From: Pteria penguin
Taxonomy: Eukaryota; Mollusca; Bivalvia; Pterioida; Pteriidae
NCBI GenBank assembly: GCA_035048485.1
Contig: CM068583.1
Location: 18,389,341-18,453,340, forward strand
Direction: 5' to 3'
Length of the DNA: 64,000 bases
A program made the position numbers and the translations under genes. How positions within the stretch are numbered: the first letter of the stretch is position 1; each line of letters starts with the position of its first letter. Under the pieces are notes generated by a model. That model was not told the DNA's origin, searched no databases, and saw nothing but the letters and a program-made list of their open reading frames with translations. Positions 21,401 to 36,400 of the stretch are shown in pieces.

Positions 21401-24400
21401 GACTGACAGCTCCTCTGTCTGCTTTGTCCCATAGAAGAATCTTACGGGGATTTGACTGCTGATGGTGTATGAGGAGGGAAAATTATTATGAAAAGTAACA
21501 TTACTTCAAAATTTCAGCAATTACAGGTCGCATCACATCACTAAAAGTGGAGAACTTTTATATAAGGCCTCCTATTCTACTCATTACCAGATCAGAGAAA
21601 CTGAATGTCAAAATTCTCTTGTTTCTCTGGGAGGAGTGAGCATCTCCTGTTTGGCCGTGAATGCCCTTAAATACAGAAGAAACAAATATAATTCAGCACT
21701 GTATATGTCTATATGAATGTGAACAAACACTGTGTAGAAAGTGCCATAGCCAAACAACATCAGGAAAAGTAACATTTGTTAAGGCCAAAAGAAAAAATAT
21801 GCATATTCCTGTAGCCCAGGCCAACAGACTCTAATTTTCGGCCCCGACCCTCAACCTTTTTTATTGTACTTTCAAAACAAAATTATTCCAATGCTGTGTT
21901 AGCGGTAACATCAAATTTTAATTAGCCAATGTGGCTAACTATACCAAATTTTCTTTAGCCACATTGAACTTTTTGTAGCCACTGATTTATTTTAATTATT
22001 TTTCGATATTTCATGTGACTTTCATTTTAAGAAACAAAGGGAATAATATATACAAAAGAAAGCATAAGCACAATTAATTCATTTAAGTATTTAATGCAGA
22101 CTGTAGTAAGAAAATATCAATTCATAGCCATTAGGATTATACAATGTCAATATAAGGGGAATGTGAAAAGTAGACAAAGTACATTGCAGCCTCTAATCAA
22201 GAATTAGGATTCTATATAAAATATTATATTCATTCCCAGTAGAACTGTTTTTGCTTGTTTTCTGTCAGCTAAAATTGTTACGCATTCTCTCCTAACCATA
22301 TTAAATACTTTACACACCATCATTTTTGTTTTTACCATCAGACTGAGACTTTCATTACAGTACACTTGCTCTTCAAATCAAACATCATCTTAAATGCCCT
22401 TCTATCTTTCTTTGAAATCCAGATTTTGAAAGTTTCTCTAAAATCGTATAGAGACAGACTTGGACATCTTCAATTGATATCATTGCCAATTGTTTGACAT
22501 GTTTAACCTTCAGAAGGTTTCTATGATTTGTTTTGATTAGATTATACTGGGAAAATCCTCTTTCACAATCAACAGAGGTGTTGGGGCACACTAATGCTGC
22601 TTCATAAAGAACTTTTAAATTGGAAAAAGCATCATCATTTTTGTAGTTTTAGCCATTCTAATTGTTTGAACCATTCGCCTTTAATCTTCCGTTTATCATC
22701 CCGATCATACTCGATTCTAGGGGGTTTTTTTTCTATTGATGGTCTTATAATATTATTTGGCATAAACGAAAGCAACAGTGCTTGCCGTTTTGCCCCTGCC
22801 ATGTTCATTTTGAACACGGAGCATATTCTAAAAATGACGATGTGCACTACTATAGTACAGTCGGCGTGAAATTACGAAAATCCACGAGCGCCGACGGGCA
22901 GCCCACGCAGTGCCGCCGTGGGGCAGTCCGTCGGCAGTATAAATTGTCCACTCCTATTACTTCCCACGATGCCGCCGGCGGACAGTTAAACGCACTGATT
23001 GTAGAACTATCAGTGAATAGGGGTGAAGTAAAGACCTCATTGTACATGTATAGGCGGGAATTTCAGAAATCTATCCCAAATTTAATACCAAACCAAATGT
23101 CTAAAATGGCATGTTGATTCAAACACCACTTCATTGCATATTTTAAAAAAGAATTACGAGTTTTTGTTTTCATAGTTAGTTTCACCAGTGATGAAAATCT
23201 GTGAGAAATTGTGATATCTTTATATATGTAAACAGTGCAACTGTTATCATGCTTCTATATCCTGGATTGTCACTGTCTAATCGGTATACGCTGGACAAAA
23301 AGGATTGAATGTGTTGACATTTCAGGGTCATTTACACAAAATGATTTGTTTTATGAGTTTTACTTGATCGGGGGTCTAAAGAATCTCAGAATGATTGACA
23401 AAGGCATGTGTTTAGCCATCACAATACTAATGATTTATTTAATCTTCAAATTGCCTTACTCGCTCGGTGGCTTGAAAGGGGCCCTCATAAGGGTAATTTA
23501 TTTTGGCTTGTTTATGCAAGATTGAAATGAAGAATTATTCACACCGGCATGGACTAGGAAACAATTAATTAATACTGGGTAAATACACTGCCTTCCCTGA
23601 AATTAACAATTTTGTCATGAAAAGCGTACGTTTACGTCTTTTATCCTTAAAAGTTAAAGACGATCTAAAATACATTGTAATTATCGTTCGCTACTATATG
23701 CGATTCTTGATGCTAGTCATGTAATAATGATTTCAATGAAAGCGTAAATTACATCAAAGTTAAAAGCTAACTCCGACTACTGTCCGTCGGCTGCATTGTT
23801 ATTTAAACGAGATGAGTGTATAGTGTCCACGCTCAAACGACCACGCTGCCCACGGAAAAACGGCTAAATTGCTAATCACAAATAAAAATTCAGCCGACAA
23901 AGCGTGGACATCTACAGGTAAATTTATTGCCCACGCGCCCACGTTTCTTCGTGGGAAAATTAAGTTTCACGGCGACCATACTCTACATATTACGTACATG
24001 TCATTTTAACGCGAAGCATATTCTAAAAATGAGGTTTTACACTCTTACACATTACGTAATCATATTATGATAAAACCCAGAAGAGTACAGTACGCATATA
24101 TTTGTTACGTATTTCTGATTAGTTTTGATTTTTAAATTGCGTGCCGTGTAGAAAAGCAATATATTAAATCCCGTATGAGAAATACCGCAGTATAACTAGA
24201 TTTATTTGATTCGCCAGTGTGGCGACTGGAGGACAAACTTTATTCGCCAAATGCATATTTTTTTAGCATTTGGCGAAGTGGCGATCGTTTACCGCTAACA
24301 CAGCAATGTTGAATGTTTGCCATAAAATGTGATTTTTGGTATCCAGGGGATAATGGTTTGAACAAAAAATAAATAATTGTCACTTGTGAGTGGTCCAGAT

Positions 24401-27400
24401 GTATTCTAGTTGACATCAAACATTGATTCAGTAAAAATTGAAATATTTTAAAATATATATATACTGACCCTAATTTTTTCAGCGTTTTATAGGAAACATG
24501 CATATTTTTTTGTTTGGCCTAAGTTTTGACTTTAAACATATTTGTATTATGTTTTTTATATAGGCTGACAAGATACTAGAGCAGCTTCAGTCATCTATCA
24601 CATCATATGATCTGTCTGCTGTACGTGATCATTGGGGATTCCTCAACTCCAGACTGTTTTGTCGACTGGAACAGAGATACATGGCTAGTGTGAGAAAACT
24701 AGAAGTTGGATTGCTAAAATATTATATAGTTAATGCGTCCCAAAACAGCAGACCTGATAAAGTTCAAGAATTCTTTGAAAAGATGACACCAGAACTACAA
24801 AACCAAACAGAGTTTAAGGATTGGTTTGGTATGTCAGTTTTTTGGATTTGTATGATTCACTGCAATACTCAAAACAGTTTAAAATCCTTATTGATATTTT
24901 TGACCAGATTGCAAAGCAAGTCCAATCTATAAATTGGGGAAGTCCTTCTGTCCGTTTGTCTGTCTGGTGTCAACAATTTTAGTTTATCTTGGCTTCTTGA
25001 ATACCATTAATAATAGTTAAGTCAAGCATGGTTGGTTTGTAGATGTTGATGAGTTCTTTCCAACTGATGCAAAATTTGGTGACCTTGATCTTGATTTCAT
25101 ACTTCAGTGAACACGGTCTGATTTTGCGTTTAGCTTGATCTTTTGCATACCGTTAACAATACCAACTTCAAACTTGGTCAGTTTGTAGACATTGATGAGT
25201 TCTTCCTGACTGACACAAAATTTGGTGACCTTGACCTCAATTTTACACTTCATTGAACACAGTCTGATTTTGCGTTTAACTTGATTTTTTGCACACATTA
25301 ATGATACCAAATTCAAACTTCTGGAAACATCTTCAAACTAAAGAGAAATGTTTCTGGATAAGATTCTACATGTAGGCTAATGTTATACTTTGCAATCCAG
25401 TCATACTGTATTTGACGGTTTGTTGTAATAATAATTGTATAATTGTGTGTTTTGTTCATTTTAAAAGTGAGGTTACCTCAAATATTTCATGAAAAATATT
25501 ACGAAAAAAGTTAATATATGACCATTATAGTGGCAAAACTTATGTGTGACTGCAGCACAGATTTGCTGTATTTTATGAAAATCTCTTTTTCCAAGAGTTA
25601 TTTGAAAGTTTTACGTCAAAATCAAGTTCTCAAAATTTTTCAGGAATTTTTTATACTGGTATACTTGAAGAATATCCGAATTTGTTATGTTTCGTTTTCA
25701 GTAAAACATGTTGTAGAGCATTTGTTTGCTGGAAATCAATGATGTATATGAAATTCAACGTTAATTTGAAAATTTCATTTCCTTACTTAATTTTCTTGAA
25801 GTTTATGAATTTGTTCCTTTGTTTAATTTGGCCTGTACATGTTTAAAGTTGATGATTCAGTGTATTGAGATGCAGCCCCCACCCCCATTGTTTGAAATAC
25901 CCACACAGGCAGTTGAATTTGCACACTGTCATTGATATTCAGTCATGGCCAGCTTTTTCAGAATTTTAGAATACTAAAAATCTATGAGAAGAATCTTACA
26001 GTCATTTTTCTCTAACATTATATGTATAAATTTCTATTAATTTACCTGACACCAACAGAAGAAATAGCTATGAGTCTGTGCATACGCATATACGCGGGGT
26101 ACATTGTATGTAACTATGAAAACAGAAATGTTACAGGATTCCTTTTCCTATTGTAATGTACCCATTGTTCTTGTTGACCTATACTCAACCTCATGAATGC
26201 TTGTAAAAGATTCCTCAGTGTTTTGGGCCTGTCCATTACAAAGGTATAAATTTCTATGCAATGTATCAGGCAGATCACCATGTAACGGTATGTGAAATAA
26301 TCATGGAGTGACATAAAACAATAATCAGTCACTAAGCATATTATATTCAGGTGAGCGATATTAGCCCCATTTGGGCCGTTGTTCTAGCTAATTGTGTAAA
26401 TTTTCTTTTTCAGCATTTCCGTTTATCCGTAACCCTGAGGAGAACAGTAACTATCAGATGTATTTCAATAAGACATGGCAGGATACCTACTTTCTCTCCT
26501 TATTTAACTTCCTGAGTGTCATCATACAGACAATGCATATCCTTACCCTAAGGACATATATATATATATATAATGTTCATGACCAAGTATTACTGAAGAC
26601 CACTATGGCTGAGTGGTTAATCAATTGAAAGGTCACAAGTTTGAATCTTGGTAAAGTAGAATGTGTTATTCATGACCTAGACATGAGGATTGATTTAGTG
26701 TATATCTAAGATGTAGCACACTATAGATCCATATCTGTTCATCATGAGAGAGTAATTTCCTTGCTGTTTGATATACTGATTACATTTTCAACCTGTATAA
26801 TACCAATATCATGTTGAAAGTAAGACTTTCTTGTTTGTTTTCTGTTCTGGAAAGAAAACTTTATCAGATGTCATTGTTATTCCTTGTCTACATTGACTGT
26901 GTAATATTAGGTCATATCTGCATGATGCGCTGGTAGAGCCATCATGATGTTTGTGAAATTTTCTTGAAAATGATTTATGGATGTATGAGTATATTGTATT
27001 GAAAAACCTGCCATATAGTGCATTTGTACACAAGTCATAACTGCAGTGTAATTTTAAGTGATTTTCTGTATTAGAGATACCTTGTTTCTTGATTTTTTTT
27101 AAATTTTTTTGTTATATTGGCAATATGGCAGATGTGGAAAACTCTTTAGAGTTCGTTTATCCACTGTCTCACTTAATTATATGTCCTGCATATTACTTAA
27201 GTTAAAAGATTTAAAATTCATGCGGCATATATATTAAAAGTACATGAAAGCCATCCTAATCTTAATCCTTATCACGTCTGTAGCTTATTTATAAATAAGT
27301 AAAATATGATATATATCATACTTGAATTACAATACTGTTTAATACACATCATATTGTGTCACTCTTGGTGATAAACACCCCTATTGAAAACTAAACAGAA

Positions 27401-30400
27401 AAAAAAGATTTTAGTTTGCATGCGAAACTTAAATGTAAGCGGTTGCATTTTTCAAAGAGTTCATGAAGAAGCTTATTTCCTTAATATTGTTTACCAGCTC
27501 CATCTCTTCTCAACTTTGATATAGAACATCGAAGAATGAAAAATCTTCAAGAAGAGAATGAATTACTGAAAAAACAGGTGAGATTCGTTTTCATGGAAAT
27601 TGTAACATGTGTCATATACTGTAAATCACTTATCTTTGGTGTGACATTATTTCAGCGATGATCTTTAGACTTATTTGCGAGACATGATTTTTGCAAGAGG
27701 CTAGATATATGCTGTAGATTAACAGTCATATCAGAGGTAACTGAAAAGTCGTTGGTACTCAAAGGGAGGTAAAACCCCAATCAACTAACCAACAATTGTT
27801 TATTTAAACTGAACAAAGTTCTTTTTTATCTTTGCTTCAGATTATAAGACGTAGATATAATGCATGTTTACAAATGATGACCCTTGCTGTTAGTTTTTTG
27901 CCTTTAAGAAAGAATTAGTGTAGTCTATATAGTATCATTTAAAGTGAAACGAATACTTAAAATAGCTTCATATTTTTGTTGCTTATCCCACCCTCAGAAT
28001 TATAAGAAAAAATTACCATTGGTTTAGAATACCCATTTTAATAGTGAAGTAAGAATATGAAAAATCCTAAGTATCTATCAATATTTTTAAGGAGCACAGA
28101 CCTTCCTAACTTTCTGGTTGGGGATCAAACCCCTACAAGTCAAGTGAGGGACTAACGAATTGCTGCACAGCACCTTAGCCCACTCTACCATACAAGGTTC
28201 TACAATAGTCAATGAACTTGATAGAAAACTTTATCTCTTGATTTTATTTTAATATGTTGTTAGTTTTTAGAGAGAACTTTTATTATCTTTTCAGTTGATT
28301 GCAGCAAACAAGAAACCAGAAAGTACATCCAGGTCCTTACCTTCAGATGTAGAGCCAGTGCAGAGGGGAGCTAACTCCATGGAACTAGTCTATGACTTTT
28401 CAGATATAGCAGAGTAAGAGTTTAAATTTCAGTTGGGACAATATTGAAAATACTTCTGTGTTATTCTCTTATGAAGCGTATCAGAAGAGACTTTGTCACT
28501 GATAAATACTGACAAATGCAGTTTTAATAATACATGTACAGTCAAACTTCAATCTTTGGCTGAACATTATCTTTGGAATTTCTCGAAGTCAGAAAATTTT
28601 TCCCTGATATGATTAAATTCACCTTGGACGATTGAACACTGACCAGTCTAATACCAACTATCATATTTGAAATACATGTATCAAAGTTTGATTATAATGT
28701 ACATTGTATGTGTATAGATTTCGAGAAAGAAGTTACTGAAATAAGGAAGTGACCATTTTCTCAGTTGTGCAGTCTGACATCGGCATGTGATTAGGAAACA
28801 TTGGAATCTGAATTGAAATGATCACAGATTCAAATTGTGCAGGATTTTTGGTTATGTGACTGTATGAGGAGAGGTTACAGTTCTGCACACCATTTCACAA
28901 AAGTTCTTACGAAATTTCTAAGGATTTTTCGTAACTTTTACCTAGATAGGATATGATTTTTAAGATATTTGCACACCGGGATGAAATGTCTAGAGAGCTT
29001 TATTTTGCACATAGGCTTCTCATGACAAGAGCTTTCATTTGATACCATGACTTTGACCTTGTGACCTTGGCATTGGAATTTGACGTACTTGTCAAAAACG
29101 TTAACATGGACTAATCTTTTGAACCAGTAGGGGTAGGGCCTTGAAACTTCACACATGGGTCCCTTTAGTCAAAAGCTTTCATTTGACACTATGACTTGTG
29201 ATCTTGACATTAGAATTTGACCTACTTTTCAAAAACTTTTATCTGGGCTTTTTCTTTTGAAATATTAGAAATAGAGATTTCATATGTAGATTCATTTTTA
29301 CCAGAGTTTTCATCTGGTTAACTTTTGACCTTTACCTCGGACTAGACCTTAAGTTATGAAAACATTGTAAATAAAAGTTTTCTCTCTGACAATGCCCCAT
29401 CGGTGATCTATGTTGCTTTCTGACAACTCTTGATTTTAAATACAGGGGGCAGAATATGAAATGGTTTGTTGTATTTTGCTCACCGGGACATATTTTGAAA
29501 AATATTATCATTAACTCAATAATTTCCATTTCAGGTTCCCCCTAATAGCAAATTCTAGGGTTGAAAGTTATGAAAAATTCTAAAAAGTTTTGTAAGAACT
29601 TTTGCAAAATGACGTGGTGAGAAAAAATATGAATGCTGTATAGCACCTTAGCTTCTTAAACAAATGAGGCTCCTTTAACTCGGGTCTGTGCACTAGTCAT
29701 TTTAAAAGCAGCTGTCATGGTAACACTAACTGCACTATATTGGTAATGCCTCTGAAACAAACCATCATTAATATTATTTACATATTTCAAAAAAATGTAT
29801 TTACATATTATCAATTCTTTATAGTGATGATATTGAAATTCATAAGCAGCAGAAGACAGGTAGGAAATTTCCATTTTCATCTGGTTCACCCCTGCTTGGG
29901 AAAAAGACATCAAATCGTACAGGCCAGTCTAAAACAGAAGTACCTGCCAAACAGAAATCAAATCAGTCACTGAAAGCTCAACCTATCATTCGGCCCCAGA
30001 AAGGTCCAGCTGTGAATATTCAACAAAGACAAATCAAAACTGGATCTAGTATAAAGAATACTGGCTCTTTGCAAAATCCTGCTACTTCAGATGTTCCAAT
30101 AAAAGTAGGAGGAGCATATAGTGGACCTAGCCAATCATATCTTTCAAAATTTCAAGCAGGAAATGATGCCGATGCTGAAAGTTCACCAAAAGACCAAATT
30201 GCGCATTTAAAGCTGAAAAATGCGGAAGGCCATGCCAAAGAAAGAAAAATGTTACTGGAAAATTCCGGTACTAAGGTAAAATGTATGTCAAGTCAGACGT
30301 TCTGTAATGGCCACATGCCACCCTTTGGTGTTGCCTGCAGAGCAATGTGACATAAAGGGATGACTTTATCTGGCGTCTGTCTGTCTTGAAAAAGACACAA

Positions 30401-33400
30401 TTTTGAAAAAGGATAAAAGTAGCAGGCAACAAATTAGGTTGCCAAAGTTACCATATTCAATTCCTTAAGACTATATAAAGAACTGAAATAAAAAAATAAT
30501 TTAAATTTTTCTTAAATTTTTGTGTCCTCCTTGAAGTATAGTGATACCTTGGACATCACTTTTTCTATGTGACAGTTTTTCTGTCTGTCCTTCCATTTGT
30601 CACTCTTTTGATTGAACCATCTGTTTCGAATTTTATCAGTAGACTAGAGTTCTACAATGTAGTTTAAAAATAAAGTACAGACAAACATGCTGTAAAGACC
30701 ACCTGTATTTTAAGCATCCACCTGTCTTAGACCACTACTTTTCTTGGTTTCTTACTTCTAATTGTCTATACAAATCAACCTGTATTTAGGGACCACCTGC
30801 CTTAAGTGACCACTTTTCTATCTTCCATTTGAAATCAGGTTTGACGGTAAATTCAATTTCTTTTTATTGTTATCTGTTCAATTTTATACGGAGGGACTTT
30901 TACTTTATTATTTCATAATGCAGCGATACAGTGAGAGTGATATATCTTCTTCCAAGGCAAATCCACCTTTATATCGTTCCCAAACTGCTCCTGAGGATAA
31001 AACAACGCCGAGGCCCAGTCTTGTCGAATTATCTGAGTTTCCAGGAGCAGAGAAATCAGAAGAAAGTAAAAGTAAGTCTGAAACTAAACTTTGAATGTTT
31101 CAAAATCCTCTTAATATTTCACTGAGACAAGAAATATTTTGAAATTCGTTCTAATACTCAAATATTATTCCAATTAAAAGTAAATCTTCAATGATATAAT
31201 AATGATTTAAAAATGAAGCTTGTAGACATAATTTGGAGCGAGAAGAAACTGGTTCATCATGAATACTAAGATTCTGGTTAAATGTAATTACTATTATTGA
31301 TTATTGTTACTTTGCAGAGCCTTATGAAGCATGTCCATTTATTCTCTTGAGTCAGGTAAATTTTTTTATTGAATTTCTAAATGATAGAGAGGAACAAAGA
31401 TAGTATGATAGTGAAGCTCATGGCTTGTGATCAGGATGCAATTCTCAAATTCCATCAAGTTTAAAAAACAGTAGTAAACCCTTACAGAGTGTCTGTAAAA
31501 TATTCATACATAAATTGATCAATAGACCAACCATACTTAAATAGTCAATACTTATGCTCCCCCAAAAATTTTCAGAAGGCATACAGTTGCTGCTTTTCCC
31601 TTCTGTATGTGTATCTGAGCTCATATCTTCTATAACTTTCAATGATTTTAAAGATATTGTCACAAATGTTGTATATGACTCTGCCATTCTGACCATGATA
31701 TCTCAGGGGGTTATTTCAAACATCAAGTTCACTACTCACTAGTAAATAAGCATTATAAATATCTTTGAAAACTGATAGCCCCCTATTTTAGCAATGCATT
31801 ATGATTAAACTGTGCATAAATTTTGCATGTGACCTAAAAGTTTAGTCTGTGATCTCTTAAGATATTTACTCCAAGGTCAAGATTGCCAGATCAAGTTCAG
31901 TAGGATATTAAAGTTGATAATATCTTCTTATTCTTCTTATTAAATTCAGGGTCTATAAAGACACTTTATAGGTGTTGAAATTGTTTTGAAAACATGATTA
32001 AGTATTGTAGTATCTTGCTGAGTCATAAGATTTTGTTCATAAATTGATCAAATGTTGTTCATAACACTAGCTCTTAGTCTGTGGTCAATCAAAAATAAAG
32101 GTCCATGTCAGAAGGAAATAAAAGTGGGATAAGTTTTATAGATTCATCGTCATACATGATGAAGTTTCATAGAATATTGCAAAATGTCTTGATAGACAGA
32201 ACTTTCTTGTTCCATGGTAATCTAATCCATGGTCATTTATCTAAGGTCAAGGTCACTTCAAAGTTGTCCACCAAAAGATGAAAACATGCGAAAGGTCATT
32301 GCAGAAATTTTTCTTAAAAACAACAGGCTAATCTTTTATTTAATGCTACTGTGGAACTCATCATAACACATAATTTGTTTTGAGGAGCATCCATCAGTTT
32401 ATTTATTCTCTTTTTTTTTTTTTTTAATTTTAACACTACTACGAAATGTCCTGAGGTCACTGTTACCTCATTGTGCGTTACAATTCTAAAATCAAGGATT
32501 AAGGTGCAGTGCATGAAATTTTTTCTTTTTTATGCCCCTTTTATCAGAGATTCAGAGGCATCTAGTTTTTGGCCTGTCTGTCAGTTTGTCTGTGGCAAAA
32601 AACTTTAACATTTTTTATAACTTTTTAATCATAAGAGGTAGGGCTCTCATATTTCACATGTATATTCCTTGTGACAAGACCTTTCTGTTGGTGTCATAAT
32701 TTTTGACCTTGTGAACTTAACCATGACCTTTGCCCTACATTTAAAAAATTTGCTTTAATTGGACTTTGTTGCCACTGGGCATTCATGTTTCACAAACACA
32801 TCTTGTTTAATTACCAGTAGTTTTTAGGCTTTGAACTGAACATATGTAGAGGGAATCAAACTCCAGACCTTCTATTGTAATAGAGGTCATTCCACAATGT
32901 TAGAGATTAAATAATTTAAAGGCAGTGATCATTTATAGCACCAATTGTATCTTGACATTATTCTTTTACTTTTCAAATGAATTAGCATCATGAATTTTAG
33001 TTTGAAAATATTAAATGTTAAATGTATCGTGTTTCTAATAATGTTACTAAATATATTATTCTCCTTGCAAACAGTGAGGTAATATATGTCTTAGTTATTA
33101 GTGTCCACTGATTTTAGTACTTGTAGCTGGTTTTGAGTCCATGTCCTTAGACATAGACATTTTTCCAATTTAATATGATGTAAAGGGCCTTATGACAGAC
33201 ATGCTGCTTTTTGCCAGGATTTTCATTATGATGTTAATGCTACTGGTAGTATAATGATGTCAAAATAAAATGAAATAAATTTTTATGGCAAATTATCGTA
33301 TATCTGGCATGGAATGAAATGGAAGATCAGTAGGAAAAAAGGTCTATAATACATGTACTAGTATAATTTATAATTGTAGGAAGAGTACAGTGAGCACAGA

Positions 33401-36400
33401 GCAGCTATATCCTATTGCCGCTTCAGTAATACTGGGCAGTATGTGGCTAGTGTGGACATAGATGGCATTATCAAGTAAGTGATTGGTCATCAGTAACATT
33501 TATCATTATGTAGCCAGTGTCAGTAAAGATGGGAAAATTAATTTATCCAATGTTAGTCTTTACATCACTAGCATTGATCAGTTAATGGCAAGTGTGGTCA
33601 TAGATGACATAGGCAAGTAAATGAAAGTTCCTCTCTATAAATTTTGCCTCATAGAAAATATACAATCATTCAACTGGGCATTGTGTAATAGAAATATATT
33701 TAAAGCAAGGTGTTACTGGGTACAAATTCAAAATCACATTACCGGGCATTTTGGTAAGCTTTCAAATAAATTTACAGGCAGGTCATTGACATAAAGGAGG
33801 AGAGAAAATTGATTCAGTACTCCAAATTCAAATGACAATTTTGCGCAAGAGAGATTGTGATTATAAGAAAAGTATGAAAATCTTAAGATACTGTTGGTTA
33901 CTGCATAAGTCTTCACATAATTTAGATAATGAAAAAATAATAATTAAATGTAGGGTTAAATATCACAAATAATGAACAGTGTTATATGTTGTTTAAACAA
34001 ATAATCTTTATACAGTGACCTGAATTAGTAAAGGAAAAGGGCTTGTATGTATAAGAATCTATCTATACATTGTAATGACCAAATTTATTTGAATTATCAT
34101 GTCCACTGTTAGTCTGTAAGTGGAGTTGACAGTAAAATTTACCTATATGTTACCCATTGTCATGCTCTAAAGCTTCATTCTTTTTTACAGAGTATGGTCA
34201 TGGAGTCCCCAACCCACAACTGCTGCTACAGTCATGTCCAAATCAGCATTCCTGTCATTAGACTGGGCTAGTAAAACTGACAGATGGGCAAGTGTCATCA
34301 TAGTTGCATTGCACATGTATTCTAAATTCATATCTCATGTATTCTGAATTTGAAGCAAAGTGATTGCCTCCCATTTTTATATTTTGTATTCTACTTTTGA
34401 GAAATAGTTTTTAACTTTTGAAATTGATTTTAATGAAAATTGCCTAGAATGATCTGAGATTGCCATAGATAATTCTTTTCAATAAATGTTTGCTTTGCAA
34501 AATATACTCACTATTCAATATATTATCTATTGATGTTCACACTCTGCAATTTAAATAATAAGCATGTTGTTAATATTTTCTTTTGTTAGCTTCTGCTTGG
34601 GAATAGGTCAGGAAATATTCGTCTTTTTGATGTAAAAGAAATGAAATCATTTTATGAGGCAACAACAGATTCAAGCTTTCCCAGGTGACATTTTCTTGAT
34701 AGTGAATCTTTAGCAACTTGTTTTGTTATAATCTCATTAATCAAATACAAGGTTATGTATCATATTCAAAAAACATATGTGTCTGTGTCTGACTTAGATA
34801 AAAGGATAAATTTGTCATTCATTATGATTCTATTTCATATACAAATTACATTTATTGTTCTTGAAAACTATTAAACTGAATTTAATATTAACTACTGTAA
34901 CATAAGTCATGGATTTTACTTTACACTTCCAATGGCCATGAAGAAAAATGTTTTTGATATTGAATGTTTTACTTGTTGTTATTTTGATGTTATCTTTTTA
35001 CATCCTTTGCTATGATAATCTGGTTGGTATAGCAATTGTCTCTTCAATCGTTTGTTCATCTCTCCTTCTGTTCAGGCTTTAGAAAATTTGCTCTTCGAAG
35101 ACAAATTGTTGCCTTCTGAGATACAATTGTTCAGAAAACTCTTCTTTTTATTCAATACTTGCTTATGGTATATATATATACATTTATATTGTTACAGAAT
35201 CATCAGTTTGTGTTCAAATCCAGTTGGAGGTTCGTTTGTGTGTTCAGCTACTGTTAATCGTGCTCGTTCTGGTTCAAATAGTGGAGGCTCAAGCCCTACC
35301 ACTCTCGGCAAAGTTGGGAAACTGACTCTATGGGAATTACGGACTATGACACTATCAGTAAGTCTCATGATTAATAACACATGGAGGTTATAGCCTTGAA
35401 AGCATCATTGAATGTGGGGCGTAAATATGGGTATGAATTAAATATACATACATGTATAATTAGATGTTTTTAAGAGTTGAGTTTTTGTTTGCTTGATTAA
35501 TTTTTCTTGTGTGTCATTAGCTCACCTGAGCCAAAGGCTCAAGTGAGCTATTGTGATCAATCACCGTCCGTCGTCCGTCGTCCGTCGTCCGTCCGTCGTC
35601 CGTCGTTAACTTTTCACATTTTCGACTTCTTCTCCAGAACCACTGAACAGAATTTGATGAAACATGATAAGCATGTAGTACTCTTGGTCCCCTACAAGTG
35701 TTGTTGTTTTTCGTCCGGATTCATCAACAGGTGGCGCCACCACAGGCAAAAGTAGGTCAAAGAGGGTACCCTCCTTTGACAAACTTCTTCTTCAGACCGG
35801 GGGCATACAGAGACAAACCGAATGCATATGAATGATCTAGAGGGATGTGTGAAGAAGTGTTGTTATTTTTGGTTCCGTTCCGAAATCAAATTTTTGACGT
35901 TTTTTTGTACTTGGTAGTTTTAATGCAGAAAAGAGGTATTTTTTTCTTTGAGTAAACATTGATGCATTAATTTGGTTTAATTTGATCATTTTGATGGTAA
36001 GAAATACTACTGCGAAGAAAATTTTTCAATATTTTATGTTTTGGATTTTTTATGAATTTTTTAAGACTTTCAAGAAAAAGGGGGGTGGGATAATTGGTGT
36101 AAACATTTCACAGTTTGAACTTTTTCTTCGGAACCACTTGCTGGAATTCAGTGAAACTTGGCATGCATCAAATATTCAAGGTCCCCGACAAATGTGGTCA
36201 TTTTTGTCAGGATCCATGAACAGGTGGCACCACCACAGACAAAAGTAGGTCACAGAGGGTACCCTCCTTTGACAAACTTCTTATTCAGATCGGGTGCATA
36301 CAGCGACAAACCGACTGCATTGGAATGATTTAGAGGCATATGGGAAGAAGTGTTGATATTTTTGGTTCCATTCCGAAATCAAATTTTTGACGTTTTTTCA

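Larger units (their letters stand above)
21889..24308. mobile_element. hAT-like DNA transposon, internally deleted, in WDR91 intron 1
   Basis: The ends are inverted copies (CAATGCTGTGTTAGCGGTAA on the left, TTACCGCTAACACAGCAATG on the right). Subterminal motifs such as GTGGCTAACTA and CGCCA..TGTGGCGA follow inside. It holds remnants of a hAT-type transposase on the minus strand and a nested inverted-repeat element at 22855-23982. No clear 8-bp target duplication was seen, so the exact end bases are uncertain. Confidence 0.7.

Noticed and set aside
27491..27498. GT-AG splicing of WDR91 exon 4 at CCAG|CTCC
   Set aside because: No upstream GT donor gives an open and homologous frame; the AT-AC boundaries give exact colinearity with known WDR91.
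35540..35610. CRISPR-like array from the CGTCCGT repetition
   Set aside because: It is a short tandem of 7-10 bp without spacers, in a eukaryotic transposon.
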